DNA from: Ciona savignyi
Taxonomy: Eukaryota > Chordata > Ascidiacea > Phlebobranchia > Cionidae
Reading direction: 5' to 3'
NCBI GenBank assembly: GCA_000149265.1
Contig: CH003077.1
Coordinates: 415,138-479,137 of the forward strand
Length of the DNA: 64,000 bases
Shown: piece after piece, positions 45,701 through 56,770 of the stretch
Position numbering within the stretch: the stretch's first letter is position 1
Layout: the number at the start of each line of letters is the position of its first letter
Position numbers and translations under genes: made by a program
The notes under the pieces: generated by a model
Database searches by the model: none
Seen by the model: the letters and a program-made list of their open reading frames with translations, nothing else
What the model was told of the DNA's origin: nothing

Positions 45701-48700
45701 CGTCAGTTCACCATCGTAGGGTTTTTGGAGATATTTCAGTATGTTGAATATGATACACACGTTTCTTTATCAATTTGGTAGAACCCATTAATCCGCTGGG
45801 TCCAGGCAATTTATGTAAAGTGCCTTGCTCAAGGACACAGCCGACTAACTAGCGACCAGTTTCGCACCTGCAACCTTTCGATTAAAAGGCGACGCACTAA
45901 ACCGCCAGACTAACCGGCCGGACAAATAATTGTGTGCTGGGATGTAGTGATCATGGTGATACCGCATATCGGGTATCTCATCTGAACAATATGGGGTAAC
46001 ATATTTGTTACAGAAGCTACTGCAGTGTTCTAAATGGAGGGAACGCAAAAAGTAGGGAAGGAGGTAAACTGCTCACAAAAATAAAGATTGTAAAATTAGA
46101 GTTTTAAACATGCGGTTGGAGTTAGGGTTGGTTCTGGGGTTGAGATTACTATTTAAGGCAGGGTTTAAATTAGTTTCCTTAATTTTAGTAAGCAGTTTCC
46201 CTCGTTTCTTTCCCTTATAGTGTTGCCCAGTGTTCTGCAAAGGGTAAGCGATATCATATTATTTTAAACAAAATTTATTATTGATAAAATGTTTTGTTTT
46301 TCTACAGTTGGTGAATTATGTCTAAGTTTGTTTCAGCTTTAGTCGCTGATTAGTAGGTTGTGTCCTATCCTAGCTTAGCATGAGGTCTTTACATACCGTT
46401 TCATGTTCAGTGCGTCGTAATGTGGATTGGATTCGTTGCGATCATTGTGAAAGGAACTTCTGATGTCGGTGGAATTTCAAAGGTGTTTGATATCAACAGC
46501 GAGCACGGCAGGATTGATTTCTTGAGGTGTGGCGCGATGATGAATAATTCTGATGGTGCGGTGCGTCGAATTTCAGACGAAGGGTTGCAGATTTGAATTT
46601 GGTCGCTAGCTGGTCGGTTGTGTCCTTGGGAAGGCTTAACGAAGGTTGGCAGAACCCAGCGGATTAATGGGGTTTACCAAATTGAAGGAACGTGTGAATC
46701 ACACACAACACACTGCAATAGCTCCGGTAACCCGACGATGGGCGCGAGGTAATCTGGCGATTGCCCGTGTGTTAACCCCCTTGGTTTTCCCATTCACGTG
46801 GATAAACAGGAATATCCTATTCATTTTTGATGTTCACATACTAACCTGAGTTGTCGTTTGGGATATTTCTATGACATATAGAATGTGTTTGGTAACCCGT
46901 TATAAGTCATTAGAAATGAGAGAAAGAAGAAAATTGCCAAGAATTAATTAGAATTAATTTTCCTACTATTAATGAGAATTTACAAACCCAGTTGGCGAAT
47001 CAATATCGAAACATATAACGATCTAACTCTATCAGGGATATATAAGCATTGGGCAAAATTTTCAATGACTGAATACTTTTCCTATAAATTTGTCATAGAA
47101 AACAATATTAATTGTTTTGTCATAAAGGTTTGACCTTGACCCACGAGTGCGTCATTCAGTTTGGTCGATCGTGATTGGTGGAAGTCTGATGTGGTTGTCC
47201 GTGTACGCGATCAATCAATCCATGGTGCAGAGATATCTCAGTTGCAGGAACCTATTTCAGGCTAAACTGTAAGCTTATGTTGAATATCACTTCAACGATA
47301 TTCGGAGATGACTTGTCTGGGCTAATTAGAATAGGATATTCATGTTTATCCCCGTGAATGGGAAAACCATGGGGGTTAACACACAGGCAATCGTCAGATC
47401 ACCTCGCGCCCACCGTCGGGTTACCGGAGCTATTGCAGTGTGTTTTATGTGTTAGACACGAATCTTCAATTAAGTAGAACCTATTGATTCGCTGGGTTCA
47501 GGCAACGTTCGTTTAGTGCCTTGCCCAAGGACACAACCGACTAGTTAGCGACCAGTTTCGAATCTGCAACCTTTCGATTGAAAGGCGACGCACCAACAGA
47601 CTAACCGGCCGAACAAAACAAATGTGTGAAAAATGGAACACCACATTTAAACCCCAAGTTGACGTTTAGTTAATGTTTCAAAACAGATTTCTACGGGTAT
47701 TTGTTCATTTTTTGATGTTGTGTTTCGACATATAGGTATAGATAAGAATGTTATGTTCTCCGTATTTGCAGTTTTAGGTTCTTTTAAATTAGTCCCACAT
47801 TATTTTCTTCTGTTCCTTTTCAATCTTCAACACACGATTTTCCTCACGAGCTAGAATATATTCATGCAATCGTCACATCACCACATTGCCGGGTTACCGG
47901 AGCTTTTGAAGTGTTTTGTGTATCACACGTTCCTTCAATTTGGTATAGACATTAATGCGCCGGGTCTAATCGGGCTGACACAAAGTTATACCATGATAAT
48001 TCGTTGTCGATGAAATCAAATTGTGGCTAGCCGGGAGAGCTATTATTATTTCGTGTTATGTTTGCTTAATACAATCAATTATGTATGAGTATTTCATAGA
48101 ATTAAATGCCCGAAAACTACGGAAATGATAGAATGAGCTCAATTGACTCCCACAAATATGAGCTGCTAGGCTTTTTTAACTATGATTTGCTAAAGGCTTT
48201 TAATGGCAATTTTTCTGGATTGCTTTAAAGGATGATAACGTATTGGCCTACACCAGTATATTCGGAAAAAAAACATTAAAACTACATTAAAAGAATCAGT
48301 TGATTTTTATAGCCATTTTATAGTTTTTTTAAATAGTTTTGCCTGAAAAACATTGAAACTAGATTAAAAGTGTCACTTCTATAATGTGTTCACTTCTCCA
48401 GGTCGCTTTACATCAACGATGTTGGTTTATTCTTCGTACTGGGTTTGGCATCGCTCACTGGGCTGGTTATGTTCGCCGTTTATAGCAAGTGTGACCCGTT
48501 GACCTCTGGAGAAGTTAAAAAATCCGACCAGGTAAGTAAACATTCTATGGCGTGGTCCTACAGATTAGTCTTGTGGTTAAGTGCATCGCCTTCCAGCCGA
48601 AGGATTGGTGGTTCGAAACTGGTCGCTATCTAGTCGGTAACCCAACGGTTGACGCGAGGTGATCAGACGATTGCCCGTGTGTTAACCCTCTTGGTTTTCA

Positions 48701-51700
48701 CATTTACGGGGATAAACATGAACATCCTATCTTATCCCAATGACAGTGTTTTAACACAGCAGACCCACTTATATAGCGCACCAAATTTACTATACTTAAT
48801 TAACGGTTGGTCTTCACAGTTGATTCCCTATCTTGTAATGGACATCTTACATTCCGTTCCTGGGATACCTGGGATCTTTGTCGCTGCAGCTTATAGCGGT
48901 ACACTGAGGTAAACTTGTGGTGTTTGGTCTGTGGGCGGTAACTTTTGTAATTTATGTATCGACCTATTTATACTGCAGTTTTAATACACAATTTAAGTAA
49001 GTCCGACCCGTTAGTCTGGAGGTTTAATGCGATCTTTCCTTTCAACCGAAAAGGTTGCCGGTTCGAAACTGGTCGCTAGCTAGTCGGTTGTGTCCTTGGG
49101 CAAGACACTTTACGGACATTGCCTGAACACAGCGGATTAATGGGTTCTACCGAATTGAAGGAACCTATCTATCATATACAACACACTGCAATAGCTCCGC
49201 GAGGTTATCTGACGATTGCCCGTGTGTTAACCGCCTTGGTTCACTCATTCACGGGGATTAACATAAATCTCTACCCTATCCTAGGATAGGATATTCATCT
49301 TTATCCCCCGTGAATGGGAAAATCCAAGGGGGGTTAACTCCAGCTTAACACACGGGCAATCGTATCCTAATACACATATAATACACTATGCACAAAAATA
49401 ACACCAGTCACCATACCAGCAGCACGTAGAAGCTCAAATTACAAAATGCCGTACATCCACTGTATAACTCATTTCCCCACCCCCTTGAGAATTGCATATT
49501 AGTGTATTTTGTCCCAACATAATGCTTGAAACGATTGAACATTTTTTTAGAACATTCCTGCAAGCTAGGCTGGACCGTTGGTGTTAAAAGTTTTAATTTA
49601 ACCATCCATAAAACTAACTCGTCCGCTATATTAATTTAATTTTATCCTTTAAAATGACGTGTTTTAACGACTGTTCATTTCCCGTATTTTCCTTATTCTG
49701 TGTCGTGATTCGATTCGTTTGTCATTTTTAACACTGAGGCAAAAAGTGAATAAACTAAACTATCTATCTATCTAAACTAAACTACTAACTATTTCAAGGG
49801 TTCTGAATATTATAGGAATATATTTGTGAGTGGAATATATTTTATAGTACAGTTTCGACTGGTATCAACGCATTGGCTTGCTCCACGTATGAAGATTTGA
49901 TCAAACCAGTGAAGCCAGACATCTCAGAGAAGCGGGCAGTGCTGATCTCTAAGATTTTAGGTATGCTTAAAATGATCAAGTATAAATTATGGGTACATTG
50001 GAGTGAATAGGATATTCATCGTTATCCCCATGAGTGGGAAAACCAAGGTGGTTACCACACGGGCAATCATCAGATCACCTCGCGCCCATCGTCGGGTTAC
50101 CGGAGCTATTGCAGTGTGTTGTGTATGATTCACAAGTTTCTTCAATTTGGTAGAACCCATTAATCCACTGGGTTCAGGCAATGCCTGTTAAGTGCCTTGC
50201 CCAAGGACACAACCGACTAGCCAGCGACGAGTTTCGAAACTGCAAGCTTTTGGTTGAAAGACGACGCACTTAACCACTATACAAATTGGTCGGACAGTAA
50301 GATGACACTTTACTTTGTGGTGGAAATACGTGTAACGTTATAACAATGGTACTCGTCAAAATACCAAGTTCGGTTATCCTACCAATATTGATATCACAAC
50401 GATAAAATAATTGATCTAATTTGTTCGATTAGTACCAAGGTTGTACTGTAGTTATCACACCAATAAAACCATTGTTCTATTTAATATATTGGATTAGTAA
50501 CGGGATGGTAACGAGATTCACTGTAGTTGCTTTTTATCAATATGCCACTGTTTTTTTATGTTTTTTTTATGGTTTTTTTTACCGGCCTTAGTACAGATAT
50601 GCTGCGTTTGTTGGACCAATCTCTAACTGTCATGCTCGCGCCCCTTGTTGAGCTTTTACGTCCTTATAAGTGGGACGCGCTCACAATTTAGGAATTCCTG
50701 ATCTAATAAGTTCAAGCATTATCCATTTAGTGTAGCCAGCGGCTAGATACGAACTTAAAATCTTTCGGCTATCGGTCACACATTCTACCGAGCAACATTA
50801 TAAACAAGAGCCGACGGCTTTCCCTTTTTATCCTACGTTAACAAGGCCGATTATACTATACAGTTATAATATACGGATTGCTGGGTCTTGGAGTTGCTTT
50901 TCTTGCTTCGTTGCTGGACAAGGTACTTACAATGGCGTTAAAAATGTTTGGGATTATCGGGGGACCTTTGCTTGGGGTATTCTTTCTTGGAATGTTTACT
51001 CCGATGGCTAACTCAAAGGTAAGCCGCAAGCACATTGATCTTAATTTTCTTCATAAAATTTACCCAAGCATTTGCGATGTGTGTCCGAGCCAGCCTATGT
51101 GTGTGTATGTATAGGTTTGTGGCTCGATGACAAGTGTTTTTTAAATTCAGTGAAATAAAATAAATTACATCCATACTGTGTACAACACTGAATCGCTCGG
51201 GCAACTTAACTTGTTAGTCTTACACCCATATTTTAACTTACTTTGGGCGTACCCCTTTGAGTTAAACTCGAGAATAAATACCCTCTTTTACCTACTCACA
51301 TTTATTATTTTTAAAGACCAATTAACCATCAACAACGACACAAGACTATAAACACGTATTTTTTACCGACACAAGTTTCGAACCTAAGATGGGGCTCGTC
51401 ACTTGGGCCGTTTATATATATATGAATCGGTATATGTATCGGTCGCGCTAACCATTCGGCCACACGACTGTACAAACCCGTATTGTCTACCGAAAACGCT
51501 TACTTACAACCGTAATTTTCAGGGTGCTTTGACCGGTCTGATCGGAGGTTTAATGGCCGGGATGTGGTTAGCAGTTGGGTCGTACAACTACCCACCGTTA
51601 GCTGAGTTCACCAGGGCTTTACCGCTTCCCACGGACAGCTGCGTTGGCTTGAATGTACGTCTTCCATTGCGTGGATGCAAAGGGTTTCAATGTTATTAAT

Positions 51701-53229
51701 GTGTTTTAAATGGTTGCTGATAGTGAATATGCCTAATTTATATGTTGTTGCCCATGTTAAAAATGTAAATGTAACGCCTCATTTTTCATTACTATATTCA
51801 GATATTTAAGCATTTTTTTATTGTGATTTTCAGATAATTAGGCAATACAAGTCAAAATTTTGTTTTTAATGATTTTAATCTATTTTAAGTAAAATAAGTC
51901 TCATGATTTGTCTTATCATTTAATAACATGAATGGTGTCAATTGATTAATATGATTTGATGCTGTTTATATTACTACCCATGTTAATTTGTTTACAGACT
52001 TCCGAAATTGACCAATTATGGGATTTTACTTACCTTATTTTTTAACCGGGCTTAGTTTCAATCTCATGATGGGCTCGTCACTCAGTCCGTTTTTTATATT
52101 GAATTGGTATATGAATCGGTCGCGTTAACCGTTTGACCACACGACCGCACATTTTACTTACCTTATTGCAATATTTCAGGTAACTGCAGCGGTAGAAACC
52201 CCAGTGTACAGTGGCCTTGCCAACTCCCTATACGCATTGTCGTACTGTCACTACAGTACCGTTTCAGTGTTAGTGACTTGCGTCCTAGGTATTCTAGTAA
52301 GCTTGGCTACAGGTAAGATTTATAGAATTTTATAAGTTTAAGTTTTTTTAAACAAGGGACATCATTAAACGAGTCAAGGCTAAGGTTTACTTTTAAAGAT
52401 TGTTTATTAGTATCATTATTTAGAAATCGTAAATCTCCATATATTTTTACGTTTTGTTGCCATTTTAACTAAAAATATCCATGCATTTTTACGTTTTGGT
52501 ACCAATTTAATTTTTTTCAGTTTAAATGTTTTAAACGGTTTGTTCATGAAATCCAAGTATGTCTAAATATTCATCACCTATTCTGTAACATAGTTCTACG
52601 CATGGTAACCGCTACACTGGTATTTGCAGCCTCCGCGTTAATACAATTTTCTCAACTATAACAAATATATGTAAATGTGAGTTTAATCTTAAATTTCCTT
52701 GGTTTAATTGTTGTCATTTTGAACGAACTATGTTTCCCATTCGCCTTTAGGGGGCGAAAACTAAAAGGATGGAAAACGGGAAGAAGAAAAACTGCTCACT
52801 TAAATGAATATTATGGCATTAGGGTTGGTTTTAAACATGGGGTTGGAATTAGGGTTAGTTCTGGGGTTGAGATTTGTGTTTAGGTCAGGGTTAAAATTAG
52901 ATTCGATAGTTTCAGTGAGCAGTTTTCCTTCTTCCCTCTTTCCCCCTTTCCCCCCTTTAGTGTTGCCCCCTTTAAGTATTCAGGTATAGTAAGAAGCACC
53001 ATGGTATGTATGTTTCACTATATTAATTTCTATTATGTTAGGTGGACTTAAAGAACGTCATGAGGTTGATCCCCGATTGCTATCGTACGGTGGTGACGTG
53101 TGCTGTTGCCTAGCAACGAGTGGTTGCGTGTGCAGAAGCCAGGCACTCTACGTCAGCGGCCATCAAGAGAGCGGTGCTCCGATGATAGACACGGCAGTAA
53201 AGAACCCCCCACATCAAAATAAAGATTAA
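41734..53229 (+). CDS. SLC5A8: SLC5A8-type sodium-coupled monocarboxylate transporter, complete, 13 exons
   Basis: Sodium/solute symporter of the plasma membrane; SLC5A8/A12 members import lactate, pyruvate, short-chain fatty acids and nicotinate with Na+ (family knowledge). Exons: 41734-41915, 42823-43024, 44480-44597, 45497-45603, 46411-46526, 47128-47268, 48402-48531, 48820-48908, 49848-49960, 50864-51018, 51523-51654, 52180-52312, 53042-53229. Frames chain to 601 residues; human SLC5A8 is about 610. Matches: [20 protein letters not shown] (exon 2), [19 protein letters not shown] (exons 2-3), [17 protein letters not shown] (exon 4), [11 protein letters not shown] (exon 6), [20 protein letters not shown] (exons 8-9), [17 protein letters not shown] (exon 10). 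Many hydrophobic segments fit the usual 13-14 helices. The cytosolic C-terminus is short and Cys-rich ([11 protein letters not shown]). Related SLC5A12 or SLC5A6 cannot be excluded from sequence reading alone. Confidence 0.93.
41951..42245 (-). mobile_element. tRNA-derived SINE in transporter intron 1
   Basis: Full-length reverse copy; starts with a short duplication of its own tail (ATGTTTATCCC twice) and ends CCAACCGGGCGG. Confidence 0.85.
42495..42762. repeat. 29-bp minisatellite followed by a (TA)n tract
   Basis: About seven units of AAGTTGAAAAAGTTGTGTTG plus a 9-bp AT-rich spacer to about 42700, then a TA dinucleotide run at 42727-42760, about 60 bp before transporter exon 2. Confidence 0.9.
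43738..43839 (-). mobile_element. Compact tRNA-like SINE, copy 4
   Basis: Well-preserved copy: box-A-like GTGTGGCCGAATGGTTAACG and box-B-like GGATTCGAAAC on the minus strand, T-run on the left. Confidence 0.75.
44634..44812 (-). mobile_element. SINE body fragment
   Basis: Reverse copy from AACACACGGGCAATCGTCAG to CCGACTAGCTAGC, 37 bp after transporter exon 3. Confidence 0.75.
45630..45924 (-). mobile_element. tRNA-derived SINE, full length
   Basis: Reverse copy beginning AATAGGATAGAATAGGATAT and ending CTAACCGGCCGGAC, 27 bp after transporter exon 4. Confidence 0.85.
46032..46227. mobile_element. G-rich MITE with 9-bp target duplication
   Basis: 196-bp copy; CAGTGTTCT on both sides (46023-46031 and 46228-46236). 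Right end CCCTTATAGTGTTGCC. In transporter intron 4. Confidence 0.85.
46552..46820 (+). mobile_element. tRNA-derived SINE, near full length
   Basis: Sense copy starting in the head (CGGTGCGTCGAATTTCAGAC) and ending AACAGGAATATCCTATTC, 26 bp after transporter exon 5. Confidence 0.8.
47329..47615 (-). mobile_element. tRNA-derived SINE, full length
   Basis: Reverse copy from AGAATAGGATATTCATG to CTAACCGGCCGAAC, in transporter intron 6. Confidence 0.85.
47853..47975 (-). mobile_element. Degenerate SINE fragment
   Basis: Recognisable from GCAATCGTCACATCACC, CCGGGTTACCGGAGCTTTTG and TTCCTTCAATTTGGTA. Confidence 0.55.
48552..48732 (+). mobile_element. SINE with internal deletion
   Basis: Head to AACTGGTCGCTATCTAGTCG joins directly to GTAACCCAACGGTTGACGCG; the central third is missing. 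It starts 20 bp after transporter exon 7. Confidence 0.8.
49001..49365. mobile_element. Inverted SINE pair
   Basis: A sense copy (49001-49283) abuts a reverse 3'-end fragment (49284-49365): ACCCTATCC is followed immediately by TAGGATAGGATATTCAT. Tail-to-tail arrangement in transporter intron 8. Confidence 0.8.
49636..49770. repeat. Unclassified dispersed repeat, third copy (reverse)
   Basis: Reverse-complement match to the repeats at 15193 and 20745 (TGTCGTGATTCG, AAAAAGTGAATAAACTAAAC), followed by a TATC microsatellite. Confidence 0.5.
50006..50296 (-). mobile_element. tRNA-derived SINE, full length
   Basis: Reverse copy, 45 bp after transporter exon 9, from GAATAGGATATTCATCG to ATACAAATTGGTCGGAC. 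Confidence 0.85.
50600..50800. mobile_element. hAT end joined to SINE-like segment (inverse of 35475-35640)
   Basis: On the minus strand it reads TCGGCTATCG-type SINE-like sequence in inverse, then AACTTATTAGATCAGGAATT, the hAT end, and the CGCGAGCATGACAGTTAGAG interior, in the same order as at 35475. Confidence 0.65.
51365..51471 (-). mobile_element. Compact tRNA-like SINE, copy 5
   Basis: Minus-strand box-A-like GTGTGGCCGAATGGTTAGCG and box-B-like AGGTTCGAAAC. Ends 52 bp before transporter exon 11. Confidence 0.75.
52044..52147 (-). mobile_element. Compact tRNA-like SINE, copy 6
   Basis: Minus orientation, box B degenerate (GAGATTGAAAC). Ends 33 bp before transporter exon 12. Confidence 0.7.
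52748..52972. mobile_element. G-rich MITE, full length
   Basis: GGCGAAAACTAAAAGGATGG to CCTTTAGTGTTGCC. The flanks CCTTTAGG and CCTTTAAG suggest the usual target duplication with one change. Ends about 70 bp before the last transporter exon. Confidence 0.8.
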
Positions 53230-53593
53230 ACTGTTTCACCATAACTAACGAAGCTTCAAATGAAAGTTGTTGCAATTTTGACAACAAAAGTTGCAAAATA
53301 TCGTTCTGTTGCAATTTATCCCAATATGTTAGCGAATTAAGGTTGTTGCATTTGCTATTCCAATCCTACTGCCACCCTGCTATACTTTAACGAATTAAAG
53401 ACTGTTGTTGTCCATCTCCGCTATCGACATACGTATGGTATGCTTTTCTTATTTCTATAGCAGATTAAAACTGTTCACAACATTTTACCTTTTTTTGTGT
53501 GTGCAGCAAAAAGAGTTTCGCTGACCCATTTCTTTTGGGCATTTAAATTTAAAGGTGTAATTCTAAACATATTGAGAGTGTTACATTCTTGTA

Positions 53594-53599
53594 AATAAA
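53594..53599 (+). promoter_or_regulatory. Candidate transporter poly(A) signal
   Basis: AATAAA followed by GTTGTTGTC (GT-rich), 365 nt after the transporter stop and about 215 nt before the next gene's start codon. Confidence 0.5.
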
Positions 53600-53814
53600 G
53601 TTGTTGTCAAGAGAGAACAGTTACGCTATTATGTGATAATATAATTACATCCACTTACAGCTCTGTAAGTGGCTTCGTAATTCAGTTATAATTTATTATT
53701 GAAGTGCGTTCGGGTATTGACATTCATATATTCGATTGAATGTATGGCTGATTGGTGGTTGTTTAGCTTAATGTGCGCACTGGCGTGTAGTCGACAGTTT
53801 ATAAGAAATTAACT

Positions 53815-55842
53815 ATGGGAACTGGCTGGTCCAACAAACTTGGAAACCGCACAAAACAGCAACGCAATTCCGTGCAAGTAAATGATGGTAAGAAAAATGC
53901 AGATATATTTATTAAAAACTTGATTCTTTCTGTTTTTTTACCGGACCTGGATTCAATCCGCCGTCCAATAAATCCGAACGAGTTATATGTTGATATCAGA
54001 TAACTAGTCCTACTGTTTAGTCATGTGGTCTAGTAATTCGCCGTTTAACCGAAGAGTTGCAGATACGATACTGGTCGCTAGCTAGTCGGTTATGTCCTTA
54101 GGCAAGTCACTTAACGGACATTGCGTTAACCTAGCGGATTAATAGGTTCTACTAAATTGAAGGAACATGTAAATTATACACAACATATTGCATTATCTCC
54201 AGTACCCGACAGTGGGCGCGAAGTGATCTGACAATTGCCCGTGTGTTAACCCCCTTGGTTTTCTCCTTCACGGGGATAAACATGAATATCCCATCCTAAT
54301 TAACGTTATCAACTAATTTGTTGGAACGCATGACCTTAGGGGCAAAGAATAAGGCTTGGCAGGTAAAAGGTTATATCTTTATATCGCAATTTTTGGATTG
54401 AACTTTACTCCGATCCATGGATTTAAAATAATTATCGATCGTTATACCATAAAACAATTAACATATTGAAGTTGTCAGTACAGCCGTTGGTAGAATAGGA
54501 TGGGTTTTTGCGTGAATGGAACAACTAAGGGAGTTAACACACGAGCAATTGTCAGATCACCTCGCGCCAACCGTCGTGTTACCGGAGCTATTGCAGTGTG
54601 TTGTGTATGATTGACATGTTTCTTAAATTTGGTAGAACCCATTAATTCACTGGTTTTAGTCCATATGTCCGTTAAGTTCCTTGCTCAAGGACATAACTGA
54701 CTAGCTAGCGACCAGTTTCGTACCTGCAGCCCTTCGGCTGAAAGGTGACGTACTTAACTACCAGACTAATCTGTCGGACTGATAAGTACTACCGTTTTAA
54801 AAAATACAAGTATCTTATATCTACACGCAGAGATAAGTTCTACAAACCAAGATCAACCTGAAAGACAGCAATCGCCAACGAGCATCGATCGACAAGCTGA
54901 TGACGAAGGCTGTGACGTTGGTATGACGTCACGGCTCTGGATGGTGTCGCCAGCGTGGACAGTGAGTTCAAGTGGATATCCACTGACGTCATCAACTTCT
55001 TTCCCATCTTTAGATCTGCGTGACGTAAGCGACGCGACTAGGAAGGTATTTGTTACTTATTGAATTTCTTTTTACAGAAAATGGAGGATTTTAAACAACC
55101 ACTTTCGAAGAACACCCCTAGGTGAGTAATTAATACATTTAGGGATTTAAAAATTTTGTGCAAAGTATAAACATTGGTCAACTGAAACTACGCGTTTTTT
55201 GCACTTGGTATCAATGCACCCCATGGCGAGTAACTAATACAGATAGGGATTTAAAATAAGTTTTAACACGCGCCAAGTGAAACTACTTGGTATCAATGCA
55301 CCCCATGGTGAGTAACTAATACAGATAGGGATTTAAAATAAGTTTTAACACGCGCCAAGTGAAACATATACTTGGTAGTAATGCATCTCATGGTATCAGA
55401 GGCAATTTTTGAATTTTCCCTCTTGCTCATTCCATTTGAAATATAAATAATCATATCCGATCATGAAAAGTCTTGTAAGCTTGATTTACACAAGTCTTGC
55501 AATTTTTAAAAGATGCTATACTTGTTCTAAACTACTGATTGTAATAAAAATACAAATTAAATAAATACTGTGAATAAGCTCACGTGCCGCAAAAATCATA
55601 CCAAACGCCTGCACTTGGACAACGCTGATTTACATAACTACGTCTTGTACCAAAACCTCCCCAGAACAATTTCAAGTCTATCCACTCCACGGGAACCGAG
55701 CTACCGACCCACCACCGCCCCAGGGATTCTTCAAACCCTCACTAACCATGGTGAAGCCGACGAACCGATTTCCAATTCGATCTCATCAAATTTAGAAGAA
55801 GAACGAAATATTCCGGTTGGTTTTGTCGACGTTTATTTTTGA
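53815..55842 (+). CDS. Unidentified small Ser/Thr-rich protein, four exons, possible N-myristoylation
   Basis: Exons 53815-53887, 54831-55024, 55078-55121, 55665-55842 chain in frame to 162 residues. The N-terminus MGTGWSNK fits the N-myristoylation rule (Gly2, small residue at 6), suggesting membrane attachment. The middle is polar with SSSGYPLTSSTSFPSLDL. The end (PVGFVDVYF) is hydrophobic. No domain recognised. Intron 2 is 53 bp with donor GTAAGC at 55025; an alternative donor (GTATTT at 55046) keeps frame, adds seven residues and leaves only a 32-bp intron. The acceptor of the last exon (CCCCAG at 55659-55664) was chosen because only it keeps phase. Unspliced at 55046, translation would stop shortly after, at TGA. 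The last exon is the least certain part. Confidence 0.6.
54010..54298 (+). mobile_element. tRNA-derived SINE, near full length
   Basis: Sense copy from GTTTAGTCATGTGGTCTAG to AACATGAATATCCCATCC, in intron 1 of the small gene. Confidence 0.8.
54492..54779 (-). mobile_element. tRNA-derived SINE, near full length
   Basis: Reverse copy with a short tail deletion (AGGATGGGTTTTTGCGTG); its head ends about 50 bp before exon 2. With the copy at 54010 it forms an inverted pair in one intron. Confidence 0.8.
55115..55395. repeat. 82-bp tandem repeat derived from an exon-intron boundary
   Basis: The exon 3 end and donor (CACCCCTAGGTGAGTAAT) are followed by copies at 55219 (CCCCATGGCGAGTAACTAAT), 55301 (CCCCATGGTGAGTAACTAAT) and, degenerate, 55386. 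Units share ACAGATAGGGATTTAAAATA and ACACGCGCCAAGTGAAAC. Periods are 82 and 85 bp. Confidence 0.85.
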
Positions 55843-56770
55843 AATATTTTCGGTTAGATTTTATGTAATTTTAAGACAATAATACTAGTAGTAGTAATAT
55901 TTTCTTATGTAAATATCCAATTTAGAGAAAGAACGAAAAATCCGGTTGTTTTTGTCTTCTAAGTGACGCGGAATATATAGTTACACTCATTCTACCTGCA
56001 TTAAATACATAACATATATGTTTTTTTACTTGTTTTTTCATTAAATGGAGAATAAGACAGTTGAAAATGTTTCCAGTTAAAATAGATGAGATCGTGCTTC
56101 GTAGCAATGTTAAGTATTGGGTGTCCACAACATTTCAGAGCTAATTCGTAGTCCTAGTCCGTATTTTAAATTTAAAGTTTTGATTGCAGATCTGCTATAA
56201 AATTATGTTCATTCTCTTAGATCAGGGGTTCTTAAACTGGGGGGCGCGCCCCCCTTGGGGGGCGTGGAAGCTTCTCAAGGGGGGCGCGAGCATGACAGTG
56301 ACATATTGCAGGGTTCGAATTAACGATTTTAAAACGATTCGCGAAATGCGTGGGATACGAGAAAACGTTTTCGCGCTTTAGCTATGTTAAATTGCCTTAG
56401 AATGCGGTTTCAGAACCTCTCAAGCTAATCTTTAAAGCCAGAAGGATAATTCATCAAGCAAGTAGTAATGATAAACTACAATAAACGTGTCGTGAGTTAA
56501 TATGTGTAGGATAGGACGAATATCGACCAAACGAAGCCTTTGAAACGAGTAATCTTACGTTAAAACACTATATAACCTTATTATAAAGAGGTGTGTCGCA
56601 TCTCCGCCAATCATAAATAAAGGAATCGTGGTATATTAAAGCATAATGGCTATTGTTGCGTTGTGATAGAAATGCTTATTATGTGTCAATAATGTAAAGT
56701 AAAAGCAAGGTAAATAAATGTAATAGTAATTCCATTGTTAAATGTTATGTTGAAGGCAAAATATATTATA

